NCBI RefSeq assembly: GCF_004054195.1
Contig: NZ_SBIW01000004.1
Coordinates: 186,001 to 250,000, forward strand
Reading direction: 5' to 3'
Source: Mucilaginibacter gilvus
GTDB taxonomy: Bacteria > Bacteroidota > Bacteroidia > Sphingobacteriales > Sphingobacteriaceae
DNA length: 64,000 bases
Both the position numbers and the translations under genes were made by a program. The notes under the pieces were generated by a model. That model was not told the DNA's origin. It was given only the letters and a program-made list of their open reading frames with translations, and did not search any database. Below, in pieces: positions 23,757-32,952 of the stretch (position 1 is the stretch's first letter; each line of letters starts with the position of its first letter).

Positions 23757-25286
23757 ATGTCTGAGAAAAAAGTAAGAGTTCGTTTTGCGCCAAGCCCTAC
23801 AGGTGGTTTACACCTTGGTGGTGTGCGTACCGTATTGTTTAATTATCTGTTTGCCAAAAAACACGGCGGTGATTTTGTTTTACGTATTGAAGATACCGAC
23901 CAGAGCCGTTACGTAGAGGGCGCAGAAAAGTACATAGCCGATTGCCTGGCCTGGTGCGGCCTCGTTCCTGATGAAAGCCCCTCGGTAGGTGGGCAATACG
24001 CGCCATACCGCCAAAGCGAGCGCAAGGTAATTTACCGCGAATACGCCGAACGGCTGGTATCACAAGGACATGCCTATTATGCTTTTGATACGACTGAAGA
24101 ATTGGATGCCAAACGCAAGGAAGTGCCCAACTTTCAATACGGCCATACGCACCGCAGCGGCCTGCGTAATTCGCTTACCCTGCCTTTGCAGGAAGTAGAA
24201 GCCCTGTTGCATAATGGCACGCCGCATGTTATCCGTATAAAAATGCCTGATAACGAAACCATCAGCTTTCATGACATGATCCGTGGCTATGTAAGCTTTG
24301 AGACTGGCTTGGTAGACGATAAAGTGTTATTAAAGGCCGACGGCATGCCTACCTATCACTTAGCCGTAGTGGTAGATGACTACCTGATGAAGATCTCCCA
24401 CGCTTTCCGCGGTGAGGAGTGGTTGCCATCGGCACCGGTACACCTGTTGTTATGGGAGTATTTGGGCTGGAAAGAAGATATGCCAAAGTGGGCGCACTTG
24501 CCTTTGATACTAAAACCCGACGGGCACGGCAAACTGAGCAAGCGCGATGGTGCACGCCTGGGTTTCCCGGTATATGCCATGAACTGGTACGACGCTAAAA
24601 CAGACGAGCACACACCGGGCTTCCGCGAGCTGGGCTTTTTGCCAGGCGCGTTTTTAAATCTGCTGGCCATGCTCGGATGGAACGATGGCACCGGACAGGA
24701 AATATTCACGCTGGAAGAGCTGATAGAAAAATTCTCTATCGAGCGCATCAGCAAGGCGGGTGCTAAATTTGACTTTGAAAAAGCAAAATGGTACAACGCC
24801 GAATGGATAAAGAATGCACCTGCAGAAAAATTAAAGGTAAAAGTAGCCGAAGTGTTAACCGCCAAAGGTGTAACGATTAATAAAGAAGCTTACCTGCTGA
24901 AAATAATTGACGTGGTGAAGGACCGTTGCGTATTGCTGACTGATTTTTATCAGCAGGCATCATACTTTTTCCAGTGCCCCAAGGAATACGATATCAACTC
25001 CGTTAAACCAAAATGGACCGACGTTAAAACGGATTTCTTCAATCAGCTGAAAGATAATTTTAGCCACTCGGATACCTTTGAACCGGCCGACCTGGAAGCC
25101 CGCTTTAAAGCCCTGGCCGAGGAAAAAGGACTGAAACTTGGCGATGTGATGCTGCCCTTCCGCATTATGCTGGTAGGTGGCAAGTTTGGCCCGCATGTAT
25201 TTGATATCGCCGCTTTGCTGGGCGAATCGGAAACATTGAAACGGATAGACAAGGCGCTGGCGGCGTTTGCCCCCCCCGCCCCCTGA
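23757..25286 (+). CDS. gltX: glutamyl-tRNA synthetase
   Basis: The chosen ATG at 23757 gives MSEKKVRVRFAPSPTGGLHL, the normal class I start; the frame is open upstream through the promoter. The HIGH-type motif is in APSPTGGLHLGGVRT and the KMSKS loop appears as GKLSKRDGAR. Length (509 residues) is normal. It charges tRNA-Glu with glutamate in the cytoplasm. The last residues (AFAPPAP) and the stop lie in a C-rich repeat (25268-25306), suggesting that the original end was replaced. Confidence 0.95.
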   Translation: MSEKKVRVRFAPSPTGGLHLGGVRTVLFNYLFAKKHGGDFVLRIEDTDQSRYVEGAEKYIADCLAWCGLVPDESPSVGGQYAPYRQSERKVIYREYAERLVSQGHAYYAFDTTEELDAKRKEVPNFQYGHTHRSGLRNSLTLPLQEVEALLHNGTPHVIRIKMPDNETISFHDMIRGYVSFETGLVDDKVLLKADGMPTYHLAVVVDDYLMKISHAFRGEEWLPSAPVHLLLWEYLGWKEDMPKWAHLPLILKPDGHGKLSKRDGARLGFPVYAMNWYDAKTDEHTPGFRELGFLPGAFLNLLAMLGWNDGTGQEIFTLEELIEKFSIERISKAGAKFDFEKAKWYNAEWIKNAPAEKLKVKVAEVLTAKGVTINKEAYLLKIIDVVKDRCVLLTDFYQQASYFFQCPKEYDINSVKPKWTDVKTDFFNQLKDNFSHSDTFEPADLEARFKALAEEKGLKLGDVMLPFRIMLVGGKFGPHVFDIAALLGESETLKRIDKALAAFAPPAP

Positions 25287-25306
25287 AGGGGGAGCTTTTG
25301 AAAAGC
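25268..25306. repeat. C-rich palindromic element at the end of gltX
   Basis: Read on the minus strand this is TTTTCAAAAGCTCCCCCTTC and then GGGGGCGGGGGGC, nearly identical to the element at 33848-33883. The gltX stop codon (25284-25286) is inside it. Confidence 0.65.
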
Positions 25307-25310
25307 ATAT

Positions 25311-25341
25311 TTGTAGAGGCCCGATACTTCGCATATCGCAC
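25311..25341. repeat. degenerate GAGACGC-type repeat
   Basis: The text TTGTAGAGGCCCGATACTTC then GCATATCGCAC follows the left arm of the palindrome at 46214-46239 with several substitutions, so this looks like a decayed half copy. Confidence 0.5.
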
Positions 25342-25391
25342 TTAACCAAAATTTATTCGTATTATTGGGATACACCTCATCCCGAAATATC

Positions 25392-26705
25392 ATGAACAAA
25401 AAATATATAAAAAGCATCGGTAGCCTACTGATGCTTTTTTGCGTTACAGCCACCTTGGCACAAAAGGCCGATTCGGTTAAGTATATAAAAGCGGGCCGTT
25501 TTGTTGATGTAGAAAAGGGCCGGGTGCTTGCCAACCAGGTGATATGGATTGACCACGACACCATTAAGGCTGTTGGCAGCACTATTGTTATACCGGCCGG
25601 GGCTAAGGTAATCGACCTGAGCGGTGCCACTGTAATGCCCGGCCTGATAGATTGCCACACCCACCTCACTTCGCAGCCCGGAGAAAACTACTACGAAGAT
25701 ATCTTCCGCAAAACACCGGTTGATATGGCCATTGTTGCCCCTGTTTTCGCTAAACGAACTTTAGAAGCAGGTTTTACCACCTGCCGCGATGTTGGTGCCT
25801 CGGCTTTTGTAGATGTTGCCTTGCGTAACGCTATCAACCGGGGTGACATCCCCGGCCCTCGCTTGTTAGTGGCCACCCTGTTTATTGGCAGCACGGGCAG
25901 CCACGGCGACCTAAATGGTTTTTCGCCTTATATAGAATGGGTTGGGCCTAAACAAATGAGTGGCGTTGCCAATGGCGTGGAAGGTGTGCGTGCCCAGGTG
26001 CGTTACAACATTAAGTACGGTGCAGAGGTAATAAAATTTGGCGCGAGCGCTGGTGTGTTAAGCGAGGAAACCAGCGTGGGCGCACCACAGTTTACGCAGG
26101 AAGAAATGAATGCTATTGTTGATGAAGCGCATCTTTGGGGTTTAAGGGCCTGTGCACATGCGCATGGCACTATCGCTATAAAAATGGCGGTTAAAGCAGG
26201 CGTCGCGTCTATTGAGCATGGCAGTTTGCTGGATGATGAGGCCATCGCTTTAATGAAAGAGCACGGCACTTACCTGGTAGCCGATATTTATGATGATGAT
26301 TATATCCTGAGTGATTACGCTAAACATGGCACACCCGAAAAGATCATCGCCAAAGAAAGATTAGTAGGCCGCGAACAACGTTTAAGTTACCAACGCGCTG
26401 TAAATGCGGGTGTTAAAATCGCTTTCGGTACCGATGCCGGCGTGTATCCCCATGGCTGGAATGGCAAGCAATTCAGATACATGGTGAAATTTGGCTTATC
26501 GCCTATGCAGGCCATCCAATCGGCCACTATAAGCGCTGCTGATCTGCTGGGCTGGAAAACCAAAGTTGGTTCCATTGCCCCCGGTAAATTCGCCGACCTG
26601 ATAGCCGTGAAGAACGATCCGCTGGCAGATATCACCGCCCTGGAAAACGTACCCTTTGTAATGAAAGGCGGCGAAGTGGTTAAGAATGAGTTAGGGGTGA
26701 AATAA
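25392..26705 (+). CDS. secreted metal-dependent amidohydrolase
   Basis: From ATG 25392 the 437-residue product starts with a signal peptide (MNKKYIKSIGSLLMLFCVTATLAQ). It has the amidohydrolase TIM barrel: GLIDCHTHLTSQ with the HxH metal pair, a carbamylated-lysine region around GAEVIKFGASAG, HAHG and IEHGS with further histidines, and FGTDAG with the metal aspartate. It resembles Xaa-Pro dipeptidase or imidazolonepropionase-type members. The substrate is probably a small peptide or cyclic amide. A second, damaged copy lies downstream (26859-28101). Confidence 0.92.
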   Translation: MNKKYIKSIGSLLMLFCVTATLAQKADSVKYIKAGRFVDVEKGRVLANQVIWIDHDTIKAVGSTIVIPAGAKVIDLSGATVMPGLIDCHTHLTSQPGENYYEDIFRKTPVDMAIVAPVFAKRTLEAGFTTCRDVGASAFVDVALRNAINRGDIPGPRLLVATLFIGSTGSHGDLNGFSPYIEWVGPKQMSGVANGVEGVRAQVRYNIKYGAEVIKFGASAGVLSEETSVGAPQFTQEEMNAIVDEAHLWGLRACAHAHGTIAIKMAVKAGVASIEHGSLLDDEAIALMKEHGTYLVADIYDDDYILSDYAKHGTPEKIIAKERLVGREQRLSYQRAVNAGVKIAFGTDAGVYPHGWNGKQFRYMVKFGLSPMQAIQSATISAADLLGWKTKVGSIAPGKFADLIAVKNDPLADITALENVPFVMKGGEVVKNELGVK

Positions 26706-26766
26706 AAAGATGAAAAACAGCATCATTGCGAGCGAAGCACGGCAATGATGAGGTGTAGGCAATTTC
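26701..26766. repeat. downstream end of duplicated unit with CATTGC hairpin (copy 1)
   Basis: The stretch after the intact amidohydrolase is repeated after the broken copy (28097-28160) with one base change. It contains CATCATTGC (26721-26729) complementary to GCAATGATG (26742-26750), a widespread CATTGCGAGCGAAGC-type palindrome. Confidence 0.75.
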
Positions 26767-26858
26767 CCGTTCCCGCAGGGTCTCTCGATAGAGGACCCTG
26801 AGGTTTTAGGACGACAATGGATTTATTCGTATAATGGGTTACAAACAGTCCAAATACA

Positions 26859-28101
26859 ATGAATAAAAAATACAAATGAAACTACGTTATTTTATAATCT
26901 TTGGAGTAATTGCGATCCTTTTTATATGGTTTGCCTTATATATAAAAAATCTTGGGGATGAAACGATCAAACAAATGAGGGATGACCCTCAAAGGGATAC
27001 AACTTATATTTCGCCCGATTATAATAGATTATTTAAAGATACGGGCAAGCTTATTTTTATAAATACAGTTAAGAGTAAATATAGAAATCCGATTTCGGAG
27101 TTCAAAGTTGGAGATGACTTATTTGTTGAAGTTTATAAGCTTGATTCGCTCTCAAAGATTCAGTTTTCTAACGATTTTGTGTTCACTACTGCTGATATTC
27201 CTATTTCGTACGACGTCGTTTATCGATCAGGATTTGGCGGAGAGCAACTTAACATTCGTTATAAATCGGGAACTCCTGATAGGATATCAAAACTTCATTT
27301 CAATTTATTTGGATTAAATACGAAAAATTTAATTCAGAACGATTCTGTTGCCTACTTTTATTCTAATTTCAAAAGTTTTTTAATAAAATTCGACAAAGAC
27401 CTTCCGCAGGATGTATTTGGAGAGCCATTAGATGAAAAACACCAGCCTATCGAGGTTCTTTTTCTAAAAAAAAGGAAAGCACTTTATTTTATATTATTAT
27501 CGACTAAGGCTGGCGGTAAAATTAAACCGGGAACATTATTAAAACTCATTAATCTCTTATAAACCGTTACGTTAGATATCAACTTGTTCTCGACCCACTA
27601 TAGCATGTAGCCTAAGTCAGTAGAGTTTGGTTACTTTTGGTCAGTTGGTAAAATATATCAAAAGCATCGGTAGCCTACTGATGCTTTTTTGCGTTAGCAC
27701 CGCTTTCGCGCAAAAGGCCGATTCGTACGCCCGAAAAGATCATCGCCAAAGAAAGGTTGGCAGGCCGCGAACAACGTTTAAGTTACCAACGCGCTGTAAA
27801 TGCGGGTGTTAAAATCGCTTTCGGTACCAATGCCGGCGTGTATCCCCATGGCTGGAACGGAAAGCAGTTTAAGTATATGGTGAAATTTGGCTTATCGCCT
27901 ATGCAGGCCATCCAATCGGCCACCATCAGCGCTGCTGATCTGCTGGGCTGGAAAACAAAAGTTGGCTCCATAGCCCCCGGTAAATTTGCCGACCTGATAG
28001 CTGTAAAGAACGATCCATTGGCAGATATCACCACACTTGAAAACGTACCCTTTGTAATGAAAGGTGGTGAAGTGGTTAAGAACGAGTTAGGGGTGAAATA
28101 A
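26859..28101 (+). pseudogene. second amidohydrolase copy, broken by insertion and deletion
   Basis: Sequence at 26821-26850 repeats the promoter region of the intact copy, and an ATG at 26859 opens MNKKY as in the intact gene but stops at once. The gene text resumes at 27653 (KYIKSIGSLLMLFC), so about 780 bases lie between codons 5 and 6, with AAAATA present on both sides. After the signal peptide (to 27725) it jumps to the equivalent of codon 314 of the intact copy, with a frame shift; the region 27725-28101 is then nearly identical to the intact C terminus. About 285 codons, including the metal ligands, are missing. Confidence 0.88.
26876..27562 (+). CDS. AT-rich orphan ORF inside the broken copy, single membrane anchor
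   Basis: The 228-residue product has an N-terminal membrane segment (FIIFGVIAILFIWFALYI) followed by a polar, aromatic- and lysine-rich body of unknown fold. No family is recognised. Base composition is visibly more AT-rich than all neighbours, with codons such as AAA, TTT and ATT dominant. It occupies the insertion that splits the second amidohydrolase copy. Whether it is expressed is uncertain; it uses the duplicated promoter region. It may be cargo of a small foreign insert. Confidence 0.6.
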   Translation: MKLRYFIIFGVIAILFIWFALYIKNLGDETIKQMRDDPQRDTTYISPDYNRLFKDTGKLIFINTVKSKYRNPISEFKVGDDLFVEVYKLDSLSKIQFSNDFVFTTADIPISYDVVYRSGFGGEQLNIRYKSGTPDRISKLHFNLFGLNTKNLIQNDSVAYFYSNFKSFLIKFDKDLPQDVFGEPLDEKHQPIEVLFLKKRKALYFILLSTKAGGKIKPGTLLKLINLL

Positions 28102-28160
28102 AAAGATGAAAAACAGCATCATTGCGAGCGAAGCGCGGCAATGATGAGGTGTAGGCAATT
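28097..28160. repeat. downstream end of duplicated unit with CATTGC hairpin (copy 2)
   Basis: Second copy of the 26701-26766 stretch, with arms 28117-28125 and 28138-28146. Identity stops at about 28160, marking the end of the duplicated unit. On the minus strand it might also terminate the GNAT gene. Confidence 0.7.
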
Positions 28161-28176
28161 TAGAAAAAAAGGGACA

Positions 28177-28671
28177 TTACAATTCTCTCCGCATCACAAA
28201 ATCGTTCATCCAATACTCGCCAATAGGCACATCCTCCTCATAAACCACTTCAAAGCCCATCTTTTCGTAAAAGGTTTTGGCGTTGTTGTAGCGGTTTACG
28301 TTTAGGTCTAAGGTGTTTTTGCCGGCCTCATTTACCTTATCCGCAACGGCGTTTACAAGGATCTTACCATAACCTTTTCCCTGGGTTTTGGGGAGGCAAT
28401 AAAGCTTGTGCAGCTTGTATACTTCGGGGTTCTCCGTCCGCGGGGAATAGGCGGCAAAGGCTACCGGCTCATCATCTTCCTGCAACAGGAGAAATGATTG
28501 AGCATTGTTTTCTATTTGCCCTGATATTGTTTCCACACTGTAAATAGTGCCCAGCATGAAGATAATCTGTTCCTTCTTCAGTATCGGCCCATAAACCGAC
28601 CAGTACGTTTCGCTGGCGATGCTAATGATCGCATCTGTATCGGCAATGGTTGCTTCTTTAATGGCGTACAT
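28177..28671 (-). CDS. GNAT family N-acetyltransferase
   Basis: The 164-residue protein has the GNAT fold: N-terminal ATIADTDAIISIASETYWSV, motif A LYCLPKTQGKGYGKILVNAVADK (acetyl-CoA pyrophosphate loop Q-x-x-G-x-G/A-type) and the C-terminal NVNRYNNAKTFYEKMGFEV. It acetylates an unidentified amine. The adjoining ABC genes begin 9 bases upstream, so it may be the last gene of that operon. Confidence 0.9.
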   Translation of the reverse strand: MYAIKEATIADTDAIISIASETYWSVYGPILKKEQIIFMLGTIYSVETISGQIENNAQSFLLLQEDDEPVAFAAYSPRTENPEVYKLHKLYCLPKTQGKGYGKILVNAVADKVNEAGKNTLDLNVNRYNNAKTFYEKMGFEVVYEEDVPIGEYWMNDFVMRREL

Positions 28672-28680
28672 TCAGCAAAT

Positions 28681-29424
28681 TTAGTGGTTTTCCTCTTTGT
28701 CAACCTTAATTTCAGGCGTAACTATCTGCCCTACCCCAAAGTATTCTTCCAGTTCGCTGAGGGTAGATGAGCTGGTGGCAATATCTTTAATAATAACACC
28801 CTTTTCCATCAGTAAAATGCGGTCGCACACATCGGTTACGTGGTTCAGATCGTGGCTGGATACGATGGTGGTTACGCCGTTGTTCTTATTCTCGGTCTTC
28901 AGGATGTTCTTTAAACGAAACTGTGTGCTTGGGTCTATATTAGCAAAAGGTTCGTCCAGCATCAACAATTCGGGCTTTTGCAACAGGCAGCTGCCAACCC
29001 CAACCTTGCACTGGTTGCCTTTGGATAGGTCGCGGATGTATTTGCCTTTTTTTAGGATCTCGCCATTGAAAAAGTCGGTTAAGCCTAAAAGCGTTTCATC
29101 AACCTGGGCCCTGTTTTGCTGATGCAGGCCGCCAATAAAATAAAAGTATTCTTCGGGGGTGAGGTAATCAATCAAAAAACCCTCATCCAGGTAAGATGCG
29201 GTATAGTTTTTCCATGCTTCGGCACCGGCGACATTGTAGCCATTGGATAATACTTCCCCGCTTTCGGGGCGTATCAGATCCAATATCATGCGGAACAGGG
29301 TGGTTTTACCCGCACCATTATTGCCCACAAGCCCAATACTTTCGCCTTTTTTTATCTCCAGTTGCGGCACATTCACTACGGTTGCGCCGGCATACACTTT
29401 TTTGAGGTTTTTTATCTCGATCAT
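28681..29424 (-). CDS. ABC transporter ATP-binding protein
   Basis: The 247-residue ATPase has Walker A GLVGNNGAGKTTL, the signature LSKGNQCKVGVG in a slightly unusual form, Walker B LLMLDEPF and the H-loop SSHDLNHV. It pairs with the DUF5687 membrane protein encoded 2 bases upstream. The pair probably forms an exporter of unknown substrate. Confidence 0.94.
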   Translation of the reverse strand: MIEIKNLKKVYAGATVVNVPQLEIKKGESIGLVGNNGAGKTTLFRMILDLIRPESGEVLSNGYNVAGAEAWKNYTASYLDEGFLIDYLTPEEYFYFIGGLHQQNRAQVDETLLGLTDFFNGEILKKGKYIRDLSKGNQCKVGVGSCLLQKPELLMLDEPFANIDPSTQFRLKNILKTENKNNGVTTIVSSHDLNHVTDVCDRILLMEKGVIIKDIATSSSTLSELEEYFGVGQIVTPEIKVDKEENH

Positions 29425-29426
29425 GG

Positions 29427-30902
29427 TTATTTGTTTCTGAAGCCTTCGGCTATTTTATATCTTTTTGAATAGAAATCGGCCTCCAATTTTTTAATCCAGA
29501 AGCTGCGGGTGGCAACAAAGCCCAGCCCTGTCGCCGCCAAAGCAGCATACGCGGCGTACTGCATCCCAAATACACTGAAAGGCCAATACACCAGGTAGGG
29601 CAATAGCATTAGCGGGAAGGATAGCAGCATTTGCGTTGCCCCAACGCCCTCCCAATTGAAGGATGCGCCTTTAGATAAATCGATACGTTTATAATTTCGG
29701 TTAGCAAAAAACAGTACGATGGTTGTATTTACTCCTAAATTCCACAGGTACATTACAAAGTGGATAAAGATCACCCGCCACCCAAAGTAAACATAGGGCA
29801 GCGTAAGCAAAAACGCCAGCGTAGAAACGATGGTGAACAACACGTATTTGGCCTTTAAAAAATCGGTAAACTTAACATTGCTTACCAACAACCCATCAAA
29901 GTGAGAGGCTTGCCAGCTAAACATAAACTGCCCGTAACTGATGATGAAGATCCCCGTCATGAACATCCCCAAAAAGATCTTAAATCCATCGGGATAAACT
30001 TTTTGGGTATAAAATATCAGGCCGTAAAAAAGCATGAAACTGCTCATGATCAATGCCGACCGCGAGCGCTTATTGCGTAGTATTAGTTTTATCTCGTTGG
30101 CAACCAAGTCGCCCACGCTGCCATAGCGGCTCAGGAAGGGGATCTCGGTACTGCTTTTGTAAGCTGCTGCTTTTCGCGAGCCCAGTTCTTCGAGGTACAG
30201 GTTACCCTTGAGGTAGATGAAGTTTAAATAAAACATGGCCCCACCCATTACCAGTGGCAGCAAAGCCAGGTAAGGCTTGGTTAACAACGCGCCGAAGAAC
30301 AAGTAGGACAAATTGCGCATGGAATAAAAATGCCAAACATAATCGCCGGCACTTAAAAGCGCCAGCACTGCGCCGGCAACCAAAAATATCCACCCGTTTA
30401 AATTGGCTTTGCGCTTTATATACATAGCCAGGTAGTTATTAAATACCGACAATGATATAATAGAAAGCAGGAAGGTTATTGTTGCCATAGCGCCAGACGC
30501 AGGCAGAATCACCTTTAAAATAAAGGGCGTAAAAAGGATGATGGGCCAAAGATTAAAAAATGAAAGAAGGGCGGTTAAAGCCAGGTAGCCAACTACGCTG
30601 TTACGTGTTACGGGCAAATGCAAGTATGGCTGTACTTTAAGGGTGGGCAGTTCCTGCAGTTGCAATCGCATTAACATATCAAACAAAAAGTAAACCAATA
30701 TAATGCCGCAAAAAGAAACAATAAGATCAACCTTCGGGAATATTTTGCCTAACAATAGGTCTAAAAATACGCCTAATGCAACAACGTAAAGCAGCAATAT
30801 TAGGATGAGTATCCCCATTACTACTTTTACCGCTATACTTTTCCCGGTATTTTTTGACCGCCAAAAAGCTTTTAGTTCGTGACTGAAAAAGGTTGATATC
30901 AT
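29427..30902 (-). CDS. DUF5687 family ABC-type permease
   Basis: The 491-residue protein has about twelve membrane segments with a first TM after a charged start (ISTFFSHELKAFWRSKNTGKS), and a large middle domain (SRYGSVGDLVANEIKLILRNKRSRSALIMSS). This is the DUF5687 pattern, a Bacteroidota family encoded with an ABC ATPase. The ATPase starts 2 bases after its stop, supporting a two-part exporter. Confidence 0.9.
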   Translation of the reverse strand: MISTFFSHELKAFWRSKNTGKSIAVKVVMGILILILLLYVVALGVFLDLLLGKIFPKVDLIVSFCGIILVYFLFDMLMRLQLQELPTLKVQPYLHLPVTRNSVVGYLALTALLSFFNLWPIILFTPFILKVILPASGAMATITFLLSIISLSVFNNYLAMYIKRKANLNGWIFLVAGAVLALLSAGDYVWHFYSMRNLSYLFFGALLTKPYLALLPLVMGGAMFYLNFIYLKGNLYLEELGSRKAAAYKSSTEIPFLSRYGSVGDLVANEIKLILRNKRSRSALIMSSFMLFYGLIFYTQKVYPDGFKIFLGMFMTGIFIISYGQFMFSWQASHFDGLLVSNVKFTDFLKAKYVLFTIVSTLAFLLTLPYVYFGWRVIFIHFVMYLWNLGVNTTIVLFFANRNYKRIDLSKGASFNWEGVGATQMLLSFPLMLLPYLVYWPFSVFGMQYAAYAALAATGLGFVATRSFWIKKLEADFYSKRYKIAEGFRNK

Positions 30903-30910
30903 GCAGGTGT

Positions 30911-31573
30911 TTATTTGATGAATAGTTCGGGGTGCTTTTTACGGTAATACCGTTTTAAAAACATCATAAATACAAAAATAAGACCGGGGCACCAATACGC
31001 AATACGCATGCTGAACGTGCTGACCAGAAAAGAAAGTAAGAACACAAAAGGTGCTATCATAGAGCGGGCCTTGCAGTACGAAACAAACGCCCGATTAGTT
31101 AAACCCTCGCTCAATTTATTCGCCGGGTTGCTTACCACGTACCACAAGCGGGTATTCATAAAACCGGTTAGGCAAATGTTTACAACGTAAAAACCCAGGG
31201 GTACGGCGCTGTACGAAAGCCAGTAATCGCTGTAAAACGCTGAGCTGAAAGGCATCATCACGATAGAGAACAACAAAAAGAGGTTGGTCCAAACTAACTT
31301 TGGGCTATAATGCACCACATACTTAAATATTTGGTGGTGGTTAACCCAATACAATGCAATTACAAAAAAACTTACTATAAACCCGATAAATTTCGGGATA
31401 AGCGCGAACAGCCCTTGAACTATCTCGGCAGAACTAAACCGCTCGCCGTGTACCTCGGGCACTTTAATTTCGATAATTAAAAGGGTAATAGCGATGGCGA
31501 AAACTGCATCACTAAAGAATGCAATGCGCTCTACCTGGAATTCTTTTTTGAGGTCGTGGTTTAGCATCATCAA
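30911..31573 (-). CDS. TMEM175-type potassium channel (DUF1211)
   Basis: The 220-residue protein has the hallmark FSDAVFAIAITLLIIEIKVPE in its first helix, which forms the selectivity region in bacterial TMEM175 channels. Five more helices follow, fitting a six-helix channel subunit. It probably forms a tetrameric, potassium-permeable pore. The start may be two codons later (MMML to ML). The DUF5687 gene follows after 8 bases and rarA lies 30 bases upstream in the same direction; a shared transcript is possible. Confidence 0.9.
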   Translation of the reverse strand: MMMLNHDLKKEFQVERIAFFSDAVFAIAITLLIIEIKVPEVHGERFSSAEIVQGLFALIPKFIGFIVSFFVIALYWVNHHQIFKYVVHYSPKLVWTNLFLLFSIVMMPFSSAFYSDYWLSYSAVPLGFYVVNICLTGFMNTRLWYVVSNPANKLSEGLTNRAFVSYCKARSMIAPFVFLLSFLVSTFSMRIAYWCPGLIFVFMMFLKRYYRKKHPELFIK

Positions 31574-31603
31574 GGGTTAATGACTGAAGGTAATAAATAT
31601 TAA

Positions 31604-32884
31604 CTAATACTTATACCTGTCGCCCCAAAGTTTCCTCATTTTATCTTTGGACTCGTTCTCTTTAGCGTTGTTACCCGGTTCGTAAATTTTAGTGCCCCGG
31701 ATGGCCTCGGGCAGAAAATCGAGATCGGCAAAGTTGCCTTCGTAACTATGCGCGTATTTGTAATTTTTGCCGTAACCAATGTTCTTCATTAGCTTGGTAG
31801 GTGCGTTGCGCAGGTGCAAAGGCACGGGCAGGTCACCGGTTTGTTTTACCAGGGCAATGGCCGCGGCGATAGCTGTTGTAGCCGAATTGCTTTTTGCCGA
31901 CGTAGCCAAATAGATCACCGTTTGCGAAAGGATCAATTGCGATTCGGGCATCCCGATCACTTGTATAGCGTTGAAGCAGCTTTGCGCCAATAGCAATGCA
32001 TTCGGGTTGGCGTTACCAATATCCTCGGATGCCAGTATGAGCATCCGGCGGGCGATAAACAGCGGGTCTTCCCCGCCTACGATCATGCGGGCAAGCCAGT
32101 AAACAGCACCGTTAGGGTCGCTCCCGCGCATAGATTTGATGAAGGCCGAAATGATATCATAATGCTGCTCGCCGGTTTTATCGTACAGGGCCATGTTTTG
32201 CTGCACATGCTCCAGTACAACATCATTGGTCAAAACTATTTTCTTGCTGTCGAAAGCGTTCACCAACAGCTCAAAGATGTTGAGGAGCTTACGGGCGTCG
32301 CCACCGCTGAGGCGAAGCAGGGCTTCATATTCTTCAACGACTATATTTTTTTCCTTGATTAGCACATCTTCCTTTTGCGCTTTCTCCAGCAGATCGAGCA
32401 AATCCTGTTCGGCTAAATGCTGCAAAATATATACCTGGCAACGGGAGAGTAACGCGGAAATAACCTCGAAAGAAGGATTCTCTGTAGTAGCGCCTATCAG
32501 CGTAACAATGCCACGCTCCACGGCACCCAACAATGAATCCTGCTGAGACTTGGAGAAACGGTGGATTTCATCAATGAAAAGAATGGGTAATATCTCGCCC
32601 TGTTCCTTAAGGATAGATGCTTTTTCGATCACTTCGCGTACATCCTTCACCCCCGAATTGATAGCGCTCAGCGAGAAGAAGGGTCGGTAAAGCGACTGTG
32701 AGATAATATACGCCAGTGTAGTTTTACCCACCCCCGGCGGCCCCCAAAACAGCATGGAGGGCAGCGTGCCGCTCTCGATGGCCTTGCGTAGTACCGCGCC
32801 CGGGCCAACCAAATGTTTCTGCCCCACATAATCATCCAATGATTTTGGGCGCATACGTTCGGCTAATGGCGGCAGGTTTTTCAT
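31604..32884 (-). CDS. rarA: replication-associated recombination protein A (MgsA/WRNIP1 type)
   Basis: The 426-residue AAA+ ATPase has Walker A FWGPPGVGKTTL, Walker B ILFIDEIHRFSKSQQD and sensor 1 GATTENPSFEV, and the C-terminal MgsA domain with YWLARMIVGGEDPLFIARRM and HSYEGNFADLDFLP. It acts at stalled replication forks together with SSB. Divergent from the glycosylase gene, 68 bases apart. Confidence 0.96.
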   Translation of the reverse strand: MKNLPPLAERMRPKSLDDYVGQKHLVGPGAVLRKAIESGTLPSMLFWGPPGVGKTTLAYIISQSLYRPFFSLSAINSGVKDVREVIEKASILKEQGEILPILFIDEIHRFSKSQQDSLLGAVERGIVTLIGATTENPSFEVISALLSRCQVYILQHLAEQDLLDLLEKAQKEDVLIKEKNIVVEEYEALLRLSGGDARKLLNIFELLVNAFDSKKIVLTNDVVLEHVQQNMALYDKTGEQHYDIISAFIKSMRGSDPNGAVYWLARMIVGGEDPLFIARRMLILASEDIGNANPNALLLAQSCFNAIQVIGMPESQLILSQTVIYLATSAKSNSATTAIAAAIALVKQTGDLPVPLHLRNAPTKLMKNIGYGKNYKYAHSYEGNFADLDFLPEAIRGTKIYEPGNNAKENESKDKMRKLWGDRYKY

Positions 32885-32952
32885 AAAATGTAAAATTCAG
32901 AAATTGAAACGCTAAATCCTAAAAAGATTAGTAATTTTAAATTAACAATTAT

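Noticed and set aside
23536..23775. Short plus-strand frames before gltX
   Set aside because: They are translations of palindromic repeat text (QQRG, CAAKRV type) and of the promoter, and end inside gltX in another frame or are replaced by the true start.
26721..26750. CATTGC hairpin as CRISPR repeat or tRNA
   Set aside because: There are only two copies, both at the ends of one duplicated unit, no spacers, and no cloverleaf.
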